A stretch of 64,000 nucleotides of DNA from Plastoroseomonas hellenica (lineage in GTDB: Bacteria > Pseudomonadota > Alphaproteobacteria > Acetobacterales > Acetobacteraceae): NCBI RefSeq assembly GCF_018129085.1, contig NZ_JAAGBB010000016.1:1-64000 (forward strand). The letters are read 5' to 3'. This document shows, piece after piece, positions 57,643 through 64,000 of this stretch. The notes under the pieces were generated by a model. The model did no database searches, was not told the origin of the DNA, and was given only the letters and a program-made list of their open reading frames with translations. Within the stretch, counting starts at the first letter, position 1. Each line of letters begins with the position of its first letter. The translations under genes and the position numbers were made by a program.

Positions 57643-58248
57643 CTAGCTGCCCTGGCTGGGCCGCCGCGCTGCGCGGGTGACGGCGACGGCGAAGGCACGG
57701 GCATCGGCCGGCGGCGGCTCGCGGGCCGCCATCGTCACCTGGCTCTGCACGAAGCGCCCGCCGCCGCCGCCCAGGCAGACCTGGCGCAGCACCGGGGCGG
57801 CGCCGCCGATGCCCTCCAGCAGCACGCAGTGCAGCCCGCGCCCGCCAGTCACCGGCAGCTCGAAGCGCTCGCGCTCCACCAGCCGGCGTCCGCCGCGCTG
57901 GGCGCCACTGCTCACCTCCGCGATGACGCGGGCAAATTCCTGGGTGACCTGGGGCGATGCGGGGTCGGACGGCACCGCGCCCCCTCCCCGGTCATAGAGG
58001 TAGACGGTCGCCACCGCGGCGCGGCTCGGCGCCTGGTAGTCCACGCCGGCACCGAAACCGGGCTGGCGCTGCTCGTACAGCGACACGCCCGCGCGCTGGA
58101 GGCCGGCGGCCTCGCCGGGCAGCCGGGCCACCGCCTCGTTCAGACTGGGTCGCCCGGCCGTGCTGCCGGGCGCCAGGGACTCGCCCTCATCGCTGGTGGC
58201 GCAGGCTGCCAGCGAGAGGGCCGCGATCAACGCTGCCGCTACCCGCAT
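57643..58248 (-). CDS. Hypothetical lipoprotein
   Basis: 201 residues. MRVAAALIAALSLAACATSD gives a lipobox LAAC with lipidated Cys16. The mature part has GVSLYEQRQPGFGAGVDYQA, TVYLYDRGG, and a Cys pair (LHCVLLEG, LRQVCLGG). No family is recognised. The ATG shares one base with the terC stop (TGATG), so it is made together with the TerC transporter. Likely outer- or inner-membrane anchored in the periplasm. Confidence 0.78.
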   Translation of the reverse strand: MRVAAALIAALSLAACATSDEGESLAPGSTAGRPSLNEAVARLPGEAAGLQRAGVSLYEQRQPGFGAGVDYQAPSRAAVATVYLYDRGGGAVPSDPASPQVTQEFARVIAEVSSGAQRGGRRLVERERFELPVTGGRGLHCVLLEGIGGAAPVLRQVCLGGGGGRFVQSQVTMAAREPPPADARAFAVAVTRAARRPSQGS

Positions 58249-58892
58249 CAATGACCGGCGGGATGCGGCGCCGGCACGGGCAGACCGAGCGAAAGATGGG
58301 CGTTGGCTTGCAGGAGGCCCTCCCAGAAGAGTTCGATGCCGATATAGAAGATCAGCGCCACGCCGATATAGGCGATGATCTTGTAGCGTGTCAGCAGCCC
58401 CGCGAGGAAGTTGCCGAGCAGGCCCATCATCACGATCGAGATGGAGAGGCCCACCACCAGCAGCGTGAAGCTTTGCCGCGCCACGGCGGCTACCGCCAGC
58501 ACGTTGTCCAGGCTCATGGACACATCGGCAATGACGATCTGCCACAGCGCCTGGCCCATGCTCTTTTCGGAAACCTCCGACGTCTCGCCGGCTTCCCCGT
58601 CGTCATGGCCGCCGGCGCGAAGCTCCCTGAAGAAGGTCCAGGCGATGTAGAGCAGGGCCGCGCCGCCCAGGATGTCCACCCACCAGAGCGCCAGCAGATA
58701 AGTCGCGAAGATCGAGAAGATGATGCGCAGCACCGCCGCGGCGATCACGCCGAACAGCACCGCGCGGCCGCGCTGATGCGCCGGAAGCCCGGCGGCGGCC
58801 AGACCGATCACCACCGCATTGTCCCCGGAGAGGACAATGTTCAACCACATGATCGTCAGAAGATCGGCCATGGAGGCCATCAAGGATTCCAT
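58248..58892 (-). CDS. TerC family membrane protein (copy 1)
   Basis: 214 residues, seven membrane helices. Signature acids lie in IVLSGDNAVVIGLAAAGLP and DVSMSLDNVLAVAAVA. TerC-type proteins export manganese or other metal ions or serve exoenzyme metalation. A His/Asp/Glu loop (about 107-118, AGGHDDGEAGETSE) lies between helices. GGAG at spacing seven supports ATG 58892. A second terC gene follows upstream on the same strand after 166 nt; the two are clear paralogues. Confidence 0.9.
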   Translation of the reverse strand: MESLMASMADLLTIMWLNIVLSGDNAVVIGLAAAGLPAHQRGRAVLFGVIAAAVLRIIFSIFATYLLALWWVDILGGAALLYIAWTFFRELRAGGHDDGEAGETSEVSEKSMGQALWQIVIADVSMSLDNVLAVAAVARQSFTLLVVGLSISIVMMGLLGNFLAGLLTRYKIIAYIGVALIFYIGIELFWEGLLQANAHLSLGLPVPAPHPAGH

Positions 58893-59006
58893 CGGGAACT
58901 CCGTGCATCGGGCCAAGCGCCGCGCAGCACGGACGATGGACCTTTCCCCTAGATGCGACGGAAGCTAGGCGAGGCCCCTGAACCGGTGAAGCGTCAAAGG
59001 TGAACG

Positions 59007-59035
59007 ATGACGGCCGCGTCCTACACGGCCGTCAT
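59007..59035 (-). terminator. Hairpin between the two terC genes
   Basis: Perfect 10-bp inverted repeat ATGACGGCCG / CGGCCGTCAT with a 9-nt loop, starting 24 nt after the stop of the terC gene at 59059. No U-run on the minus-strand side. Likely a terminator or processing signal. Confidence 0.5.
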
Positions 59036-59058
59036 GTTTCGTACATGCCAGCGCCCGG

Positions 59059-59841
59059 TCAGTGCTCTGCCTCGGCAGGGCGGCCGCGCTGGGCGTCCCG
59101 AACCAGCCCGGCCACCACGGTCACGAGCGCGGTGTAGATGACGAGCTGCGCCAGGGTCGCGCCCAGCCAGAGCCAGGATGGGAAGGCGCCAGGCACCGCC
59201 AGGAAGCCGAGCGGCACAGCCAGGAAGAAGTAGTTCTCCGACACCTGCTTGGTCACATCGACGGACCCGCTGATGATCATCTCGATCGCCACATAGAGGA
59301 TGATCAGCAGGCCGACCCAGGCGATCCAGCGGTGCTTCGACAGCAGGTTGGCGATCAGCGTCGCCGCCACGCCCATCAGCACGACCGAGATCGCGAGGCC
59401 GATGATCAGGATATACGGATGGTCCTTGGCCGCGCCGGCAACGGCCAGCACGTTGTCGAGGCTCATGGACACGTCGGCGAGCAGGATCTGGGTCACCGCC
59501 TGGCGCAGCGTCTTGCGCGGCGCCGTCGCCTCCACAGCCTCCAGGTCCTCATGGCCGTCGCCATGCGCCGCCCCACGCAGCTCGCGGTACATCTTCCAGC
59601 AGACCCAGAGCAGCAGCAGGCCGCCCACGAGCAGCAGCCCCACGATCGCCAGCAACTGGGAGGTGACCAGCGCGAAGCCGATGCGCATGATCGTGGCAGC
59701 ACCGATGCCCCAGAGGATCGCCTGCCGCCGCTGCTCCTTCGGCAGGCCGGCGGCGGCCATGCCGACGACGATCGCGTTGTCGCCCGCCAGCACGATGTCG
59801 ATGAAGAGCACTTGCAGTAGTGGGAATACCCAATCGGGCAT
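59059..59841 (-). CDS. TerC family membrane protein (copy 2)
   Basis: 260 residues. It shares with copy 1 the LAGDNAIVVGMAAAGLP and DVSMSLDNVLAVAGAA motifs and adds a C-terminal helix pair ending with a short charged tail. An acidic/His loop (GAAHGDGHEDLEAVE) lies in the middle. ATG 59841 with GAGGA upstream is the start. The frame opens further upstream, but MPDWVFPLLQ is the family start. Presumed inner-membrane metal transport. Confidence 0.9.
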   Translation of the reverse strand: MPDWVFPLLQVLFIDIVLAGDNAIVVGMAAAGLPKEQRRQAILWGIGAATIMRIGFALVTSQLLAIVGLLLVGGLLLLWVCWKMYRELRGAAHGDGHEDLEAVEATAPRKTLRQAVTQILLADVSMSLDNVLAVAGAAKDHPYILIIGLAISVVLMGVAATLIANLLSKHRWIAWVGLLIILYVAIEMIISGSVDVTKQVSENYFFLAVPLGFLAVPGAFPSWLWLGATLAQLVIYTALVTVVAGLVRDAQRGRPAEAEH

Positions 59842-59874
59842 GATGGCGGATCCTCGATAGCGGCTTCGTCGCGC

Positions 59875-59903
59875 GGCATAAACACGAAGCAATCTTTTCG
59901 CAA
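59875..59903 (-). promoter_or_regulatory. Candidate promoter of terC copy 2
   Basis: On the minus strand TTGCGA (-35) and TATGCC (-10) are separated by exactly 17 nt, 33 nt upstream of the ATG at 59841. The hexamers match consensus only at four and three positions. Confidence 0.3.
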
Positions 59904-60026
59904 CCCTAAGCCGACCAGCGCGCATCCCTGGCACCGGCCCGGAGACTGTACCACGCCTTCGTGGCGGCCCTTGCTTTCGCCCGCCTTTGGCGCGACACCC
60001 CGGCCGAACCTCCCGGAGCCCGCGCC

Positions 60027-61364
60027 ATGGTCCCGCGCTATTCCCGTCCGCAGATGGACGCCATCTGGTCGCCGGCCGAGCGCTTCCGCATCTGGTTCGA
60101 GATCGAGGCCCTCGCCGCCGAGGCGATGGCCGAGCTCGGCACCATCCCGGCCGAAGCCGCCCGCGCGATCCGCGAGAAGGGCGGCCCCCGGGCAGCCGCG
60201 ATCGGCCCGGCCGAGGTCGAGGCGATCGACGCCATCGAACGCGTCACCCGCCACGACGTCATCGCCTTCCTGACCTTCATGGGCGAAGGCATCGGCCCGG
60301 AAGCGCGCTTCATGCACCAGGGCATGACCAGCTCCGACGTGCTGGACACCGCATTCGCGGTGCAGCTCACCCGCGCCGCCGACCTGTTGATCGGGGACAT
60401 CGACGCGCTGCTGATCCAGCTCGAGCGCCGCGCCTTCGAGCACAAGCTGACGCCGACCATCGGCCGCAGCCACGGCATCCATGCCGAGCCCACGACGTTC
60501 GGCCTCAAGCTCGCCGGCCATTACGCGGAGTTCGTGCGCAACCGCACCCGGCTGGTCGCCGCGCGGGCCGAGATCGCGACCTGCGCCATCTCCGGCCCGG
60601 TCGGCACCCAGGCCTCCGTCGATCCGCGGGTCGAAGCCTTCGTCGCCGGCCATCTCGGCCTCGCGGTGGAGCCGGTCTCGACCCAGGTCATCCCGCGCGA
60701 CCGGCATGCCGCCTTCTTCGCGACCCTCGGCATCGTCGCCTCCGGCATCGAGCGGCTGGCGACCGAGGTCCGCCACCTGCAGCGCAGCGAAGTGCGCGAG
60801 GCCGAGGAGTTCTTCCATCCGGGGCAGAAGGGCAGCAGCGCCATGCCCCACAAGCGCAACCCGGTGCTGAGCGAGAACCTGACCGGCCTCGCCCGCCTGG
60901 TGCGCGGCTATGTCACGCCGGCGATGGAAAATGTGGCGCTCTGGCACGAGCGCGACATCAGCCACTCCAGCGTCGAGCGAGTGATCGGCCCGGATGCCAC
61001 CATCGCGCTCGACTTCGCCCTCGCCCGGCTGACCGGGATGATGGAGAAGCTGGTCATCTATCCGGAGCGGATGCAGGCCAATCTCGAGGCCCTCGGCGGC
61101 GTGGTCCACAGCCAGAAGGTGCTGCTGGCGCTGACCCAGGCCGGCATGAGCCGGGAGGCCGCCTATGCTGCGGTGCAGCGAGCCGCGATGGCGACCTGGA
61201 CGGCGCTCGGCAGGCCCGAGGCGCGGGATTTCCGCACCAATCTGCTGGCGGATGCCGAGGTCACGGCACTGATGGATGCCGCCGCCCTCGACGCCGCGAT
61301 GGATCCGGCGCGGGATTTCGTCAGCGTGGATGCCATCTTCACGCGGGTCTTCGGGCGCGCCTGA
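60027..61364 (+). CDS. purB: Adenylosuccinate lyase
   Basis: 445 residues, fumarase/aspartase superfamily. It catalyses two fumarate-releasing steps in purine synthesis: SAICAR to AICAR, and adenylosuccinate to AMP. Signature GSSAMPHKRNP near 269-279, TSSDVLDT at 101-108 and GRSHGIHAEP at 146-155 with the catalytic His are intact. Start ATG 60027 has GGAG at good spacing. An earlier in-frame ATG at 59961 lies in poorly conserved sequence. Single gene, divergent from terC copy 2. Confidence 0.96.
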   Translation: MVPRYSRPQMDAIWSPAERFRIWFEIEALAAEAMAELGTIPAEAARAIREKGGPRAAAIGPAEVEAIDAIERVTRHDVIAFLTFMGEGIGPEARFMHQGMTSSDVLDTAFAVQLTRAADLLIGDIDALLIQLERRAFEHKLTPTIGRSHGIHAEPTTFGLKLAGHYAEFVRNRTRLVAARAEIATCAISGPVGTQASVDPRVEAFVAGHLGLAVEPVSTQVIPRDRHAAFFATLGIVASGIERLATEVRHLQRSEVREAEEFFHPGQKGSSAMPHKRNPVLSENLTGLARLVRGYVTPAMENVALWHERDISHSSVERVIGPDATIALDFALARLTGMMEKLVIYPERMQANLEALGGVVHSQKVLLALTQAGMSREAAYAAVQRAAMATWTALGRPEARDFRTNLLADAEVTALMDAAALDAAMDPARDFVSVDAIFTRVFGRA

Positions 61365-61472
61365 GTCGCCCACGGCTTCGTGACCAGCCGCCGCCGCGGC
61401 GCCACGTCGGTGCCCAGGTTTCGCCAAAGGACTCGGATTAACATGGCGTCATCCCCGAAGGAGGGTCACCTC

Positions 61473-61745
61473 ATGTTCCGCTTCCTCTCGCTCCCGCGCC
61501 TGGGCGGCCTGCTCGGCCTCGGCGCCCTCGCCCTGGTCGGCACCGCGGTGGTGCCGAGCAGCGCGGAGGCTGACGGCTGGCGGCACCGCCACCACCATCG
61601 CCACTGGGGCGGCCCGCGCTACTACGGCCCGCCGCGGGCCTATTACGCGCCGCCGCCGCGCTACTACTATGCGCCGCCGCCGCGCGTGTATTATGCGCCG
61701 CCGCCGCGCGTGTATTACGCGCCGGCCCCCTACTGGCGCTACTAG
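61473..61745 (+). CDS. Small secreted Tyr/Pro/His-rich repeat protein
   Basis: 90 residues. A signal peptide (about 1-31, with LLGLGALALVGTAVVPSSAE) leads to a His-rich stretch (WRHRHHHRHWGG), then repeats of the form Y-Y-A-P-P-P-R (three close copies). Low-complexity periplasmic or surface peptides of this type are common in Acetobacteraceae and Rhizobiales, with no known function. GGAGGG eight bases before ATG 61473 decides the start. Stand-alone gene after purB; a strong hairpin follows. Confidence 0.8.
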   Translation: MFRFLSLPRLGGLLGLGALALVGTAVVPSSAEADGWRHRHHHRHWGGPRYYGPPRAYYAPPPRYYYAPPPRVYYAPPPRVYYAPAPYWRY

Positions 61746-62132
61746 ACCCGGTCGAGCAGGTTCCGTTCGGGTGATTTCGCCCGGACGGAACCTTCTCCCG
61801 ATCCTGCCCGCAACGACGAAGCAGGTCTTTGCGTCGTTCCGCGGCTAGAATACAGCGTGGCCGCCACGGTCATCCCCTCTCGCCGCGTTTGGGATCATCA
61901 TCACCGTCCTGGTGATGGCGTTGCACCCCGCTCATCACGTCCTCGGATGACGAGGAAAGCTTCGTCAGCGAGTGGGCGCGCGGCAACCAGCGCCTGGTCC
62001 GACGGGATATCGAGCGCGCGCTGGGTGGATTGATCTGATCCTGCGGCAGGACGGCCCCGCCCTGGCCGCCGGTCGTCAGCCTCGGTTGCGCGGTGCAGGA
62101 TGGCGCATCGCGGGATGAAGGCCTGACCATCC
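61746..62132. other. Intergenic gap before the NRDE gene
   Basis: About 390 bases. The first 50 hold the strong hairpin listed separately. Between 61940 and 62038 a plus-strand frame DDEESFVSEWARGNQRLVRR ending DIERALGGLI reads like real protein, but it has no start codon before an upstream stop, so it may be the tail of a decayed gene. Nothing else was identified. Confidence 0.45.
61758..61793 (+). terminator. Strong hairpin after the small secreted protein
   Basis: AGGTTCCGTTCGGG pairs with CCCGGACGGAACCT: 14-bp arms with one mismatch, 8-nt loop, 13 nt after the stop codon. It is followed by TCTCCC, so a weak intrinsic terminator is likely. Confidence 0.65.
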
Positions 62133-62864
62133 ATGTGCACTGTCGTCATCCTGCGCCGCCCCGGCCACGCCTGGTCGCTGCTGCTCGCGGCCAATCGTGA
62201 CGAGCGTCTGGACCGCGCCTGGGATCCGCCGGCGGCCCATTGGCCGAACCGGCGCGGCGTGGTCGGCGGCCGAGACGCCACGGCCGGCGGAACCTGGCAG
62301 GCGCTATCACCACGGGGCGTGGTGGCCGCGGTGCTGAATCGCCCCGGCAGCCTCGGCCCGGCTGCCGGCAAGCGGTCGCGCGGCGAATTGCCGCTGCTGG
62401 CCCTGGAAGCCGAATCCGCGGCGGCCGGGGCGGCACGTGTCGCCACCCTGGATGCCAGTGACTGGCGGCCGTTCAACCTCGTGATCGCCGATGCCGCCAG
62501 CGCCTGGTTCGTCCGGGGCACCGGCAGCGGGCGCGCCGAAGCCATGCCGCTGCCCGCAGGCATCAGCATGGTTACCGCGCATGACCCGAATGACCTCGGC
62601 AGCCCCCGCACCCGGCGTCACCTGCCGCGCTTCCGCGCAGTGCCGCCCCCAGTGCCGGAACGGGGCGACTGGGAGAGCTGGACGGCGTTGCTGCGCGACG
62701 GCAGCTACGACCCGGCAATCGGCCGCGCCGAAACGCTGGCGGTTCCGCCCACCAATGGCTTCGGTACGGTCTGCTCCTCCTTGCTGGCGCTTGGCGCCGG
62801 CGGGGAGCGTCAATGGCTCTTCGCCGCAGCCGCCGGGGCCGCCTTCACGCCGGTCGTCATCTAA
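62133..62864 (+). CDS. NRDE (TANGO2-type) family protein
   Basis: 243 residues. The protein starts MCTVVILRR, so Cys2 becomes the N-terminal residue, as in Ntn-type hydrolases. The NRDE motif is at 21-24 in LLLAANRDERLDR. GGRDATAGGTWQALSPRG and VNRP-like VLNRPGSL blocks follow. Family members are linked to lipid or haem handling in eukaryotes; the bacterial role is unclear. No signal peptide. It converges with the small gene at 62874. Confidence 0.88.
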   Translation: MCTVVILRRPGHAWSLLLAANRDERLDRAWDPPAAHWPNRRGVVGGRDATAGGTWQALSPRGVVAAVLNRPGSLGPAAGKRSRGELPLLALEAESAAAGAARVATLDASDWRPFNLVIADAASAWFVRGTGSGRAEAMPLPAGISMVTAHDPNDLGSPRTRRHLPRFRAVPPPVPERGDWESWTALLRDGSYDPAIGRAETLAVPPTNGFGTVCSSLLALGAGGERQWLFAAAAGAAFTPVVI

Positions 62865-62873
62865 CGAACGGGA

Positions 62874-63161
62874 TCAGCGCTCCTGCGCTTCCGGGTGCTT
62901 CAGCATCCAGAGGCGCTCATGCGCGGCGACCAGGCTCTCTATATTGCGGCGTCGGTTGGAATCCGGTGATACGACGCGGCGCGTGAGCATGGTCTCCAGA
63001 ATACGCAGCAGATCCTCGGCGACCTCGTAGTCCGCCTGGTCACAGGCGTGGTGAAAGGCGATCAGGATCTTGTCCGACAAGCGTCTGGTATGGCGGGGCG
63101 CGAAGCTCCCGCCGCGCTCTTCGGCCACGACGCCGTCCCCGGCTACCTCGTCCTCAGCCAT
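62874..63161 (-). CDS. Small conserved-looking hypothetical protein
   Basis: 95 residues. Disordered acidic/basic N-terminus (about 1-28), then two predicted helices with LSDKILIAFHHACDQADYEV, AEDLLRILETMLTRR and ESLVAAHERLWMLKHP. It resembles short helical proteins of Acetobacteraceae and Rhodospirillales with D-x-A-D-Y-E-V-A motifs, but I know no function. It lies on the minus strand between the NRDE and SCO genes. Confidence 0.7.
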   Translation of the reverse strand: MAEDEVAGDGVVAEERGGSFAPRHTRRLSDKILIAFHHACDQADYEVAEDLLRILETMLTRRVVSPDSNRRRNIESLVAAHERLWMLKHPEAQER

Positions 63162-63337
63162 CCGTCACCTTTTCGGGGAATTCCCGTTCGCGATCAAGCC
63201 GTTGCGGTTCAGCCTGCGCACGCTTTCGCGCCCGCGGCCGATTCCGGCGTGGCATCATCGACGCTTCCGTCCAACAAAACCATACATTGCATCGCCCTGC
63301 CACGCGCCGCGATCGGCTTCACAACCGCCGGAGCAGG

Positions 63338-64000
63338 TCAGCCGGCCCTGCCTCCGAGCTGGCCGCGGATCGCCCTGGCCATGTCCTCCGGCGAAGTCTG
63401 GGGGCGGAACAGGCTGCGTACCCGCCCGTCGGGGCCGGTCAGGTAGATGAAGCTCGAATGGTCCATCAGGTAGTCGGTGGCATTGGCTGGCGTGACCTTG
63501 GCGTAGTAGACGCGGAAGGCTCGCGCCGCCTGCGCCACCTGCTCCGTCGTGCCGGTGAGCCCGACCAGGCGCGGATGGAAGCGCGCGACATAGTCCGCGA
63601 GCTGCTCCGGCCTGTCCCGGTCGGGGTCGATCGTGATGAAGATCGGCGTCACCCGGGCGGCATCCGCGCCGAGCAGGTCGACCGCCGCCGCCATGGCGCC
63701 AAGCTCGGTCGGGCAGACATCGGGGCAGAAGGTGAAGCCGAAATAGATCAGGCTGAAGCCGCCGGCATAGTCGCGCTCGGTCACCGCGCGCCCGCTCTGA
63801 TCGGTCAATGCATAGGCGCCACCGAGGGCCATGCCCTGCGGCATCTGCACGCCGCCGGCGGAGGGTGCCGGCATATCGGCCCCGGCGATGCCGGCCAGCC
63901 GCCGCACGAAGGCCTCCGCCACGCCTTCGCCCGGCGCCCGCCCCATCCAGGCGAGCCCCCAAAGCCCCCCGAGCAGCACGAGGAGGGCGAGGGCGACATA
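63338..64000 (-). CDS. SCO1/SenC-type copper chaperone (5' end off right edge)
   Basis: About 220 residues visible. A thioredoxin-like protein that delivers copper to cytochrome oxidase from the outer face of the inner membrane. The copper site is CPDVC in FTFCPDVCPTEL, with the later His in LMDHSSFIYL. The membrane anchor (VALALLVLLGGLWGLAWM) continues in frame to base 64000, so the true start lies outside the window. A GTG at 63979 would cut the anchor and is less likely. Upstream genes are not visible. Confidence 0.93.
   Translation of the reverse strand, partial: YVALALLVLLGGLWGLAWMGRAPGEGVAEAFVRRLAGIAGADMPAPSAGGVQMPQGMALGGAYALTDQSGRAVTERDYAGGFSLIYFGFTFCPDVCPTELGAMAAAVDLLGADAARVTPIFITIDPDRDRPEQLADYVARFHPRLVGLTGTTEQVAQAARAFRVYYAKVTPANATDYLMDHSSFIYLTGPDGRVRSLFRPQTSPEDMARAIRGQLGGRAG

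Noticed and set aside
58893-59058. yybP-ykoY manganese riboswitch upstream of terC copy 1
   Set aside because: No conserved core sequence of that riboswitch; the only clear structure is a simple hairpin better explained as a terminator.

Overview
The window is very GC-rich DNA, nearly all coding, from an alphaproteobacterium. The best fit is the Acetobacteraceae (Roseomonas-like). I infer this from the gene orders dgt-argS-SPOR and pcm-tolC-popZ-valS, the RRIHGHSY-type QueD, the Rhodospirillales-like protein sequences and the GC-rich codon use. No marker in the window fixes the genus. There is no evidence of a plasmid or a live phage.

Layout. 1-13.6 kb is housekeeping: the start of a SPOR-domain protein, a DUF2569-like membrane protein, argS, dgt, an ErpA-type Fe-S carrier, xthA, then a minus-strand run pcm-tolC-popZ-valS-ilvD-small lipoprotein. 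13.7-15.6 kb holds tRNA-Cys and tRNA-Asn. The tRNA-Asn is followed by the decayed end of an integrated element: an integrase remnant with repeats in front of it, a frameshifted excisionase-like gene and orphan small genes. 15.6-36.4 kb is an accessory cell-surface block: a pyruvyl transferase and a methyltransferase on the plus strand, then a long minus-strand run. That run has an RTX protein, two GT4 and three GT2-type glycosyltransferases, two unknown proteins, a type I secretion ABC transporter with its HlyD adaptor, a Sel1-repeat protein, a GSCFA protein and an exported propeller-like protein. 37.3-38.4 kb is queE-queD (7-deazaguanine synthesis). 38.4-41.6 kb is a nitrate/sulfonate/taurine-type ABC ATPase with a double-domain permease. 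41.8-46.8 kb has a LysR regulator, a peptide-type solute-binding protein, a 2-oxoglutarate-type dioxygenase and an M20 amidohydrolase. 46.9-55.7 kb is a C-P lyase locus: phnF plus a second phnM-like gene on the minus strand, divergent phnGHIJKLM plus DUF1045, and a convergent phnN. 55.8-64 kb carries a gamma-glutamyltransferase family gene, two TerC genes with a lipoprotein, purB, a Tyr/Pro-rich secreted peptide, an NRDE protein, a small hypothetical protein and a truncated SCO copper chaperone.

How genes work together. The RTX protein (no signal peptide, type I-like C-terminus) is the obvious cargo for the ABC/HlyD pair ten kb away in the same strand block. The tolC at 11.3-12.7 kb could supply the outer-membrane channel. 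The five glycosyltransferases between and around them suggest that the secreted protein or its surface anchor is glycosylated. The layout recalls Caulobacter S-layer secretion genes lying beside LPS genes, but the gene content differs. This is the best candidate for an undescribed system. The C-P lyase genes are translationally coupled with 1-4 nt overlaps. A palindrome between phnF and phnG is a likely PhnF operator. No phnCDE transporter lies in the window.

Non-coding structure. I found a 189-bp element with 33-bp inverted ends upstream of erpA, and a related fragment inside phnH. I also found a two-copy hairpin family whose flanks are identical and whose stem core changes while staying paired, and two arrays of GC-rich hairpins in intra-operon gaps.
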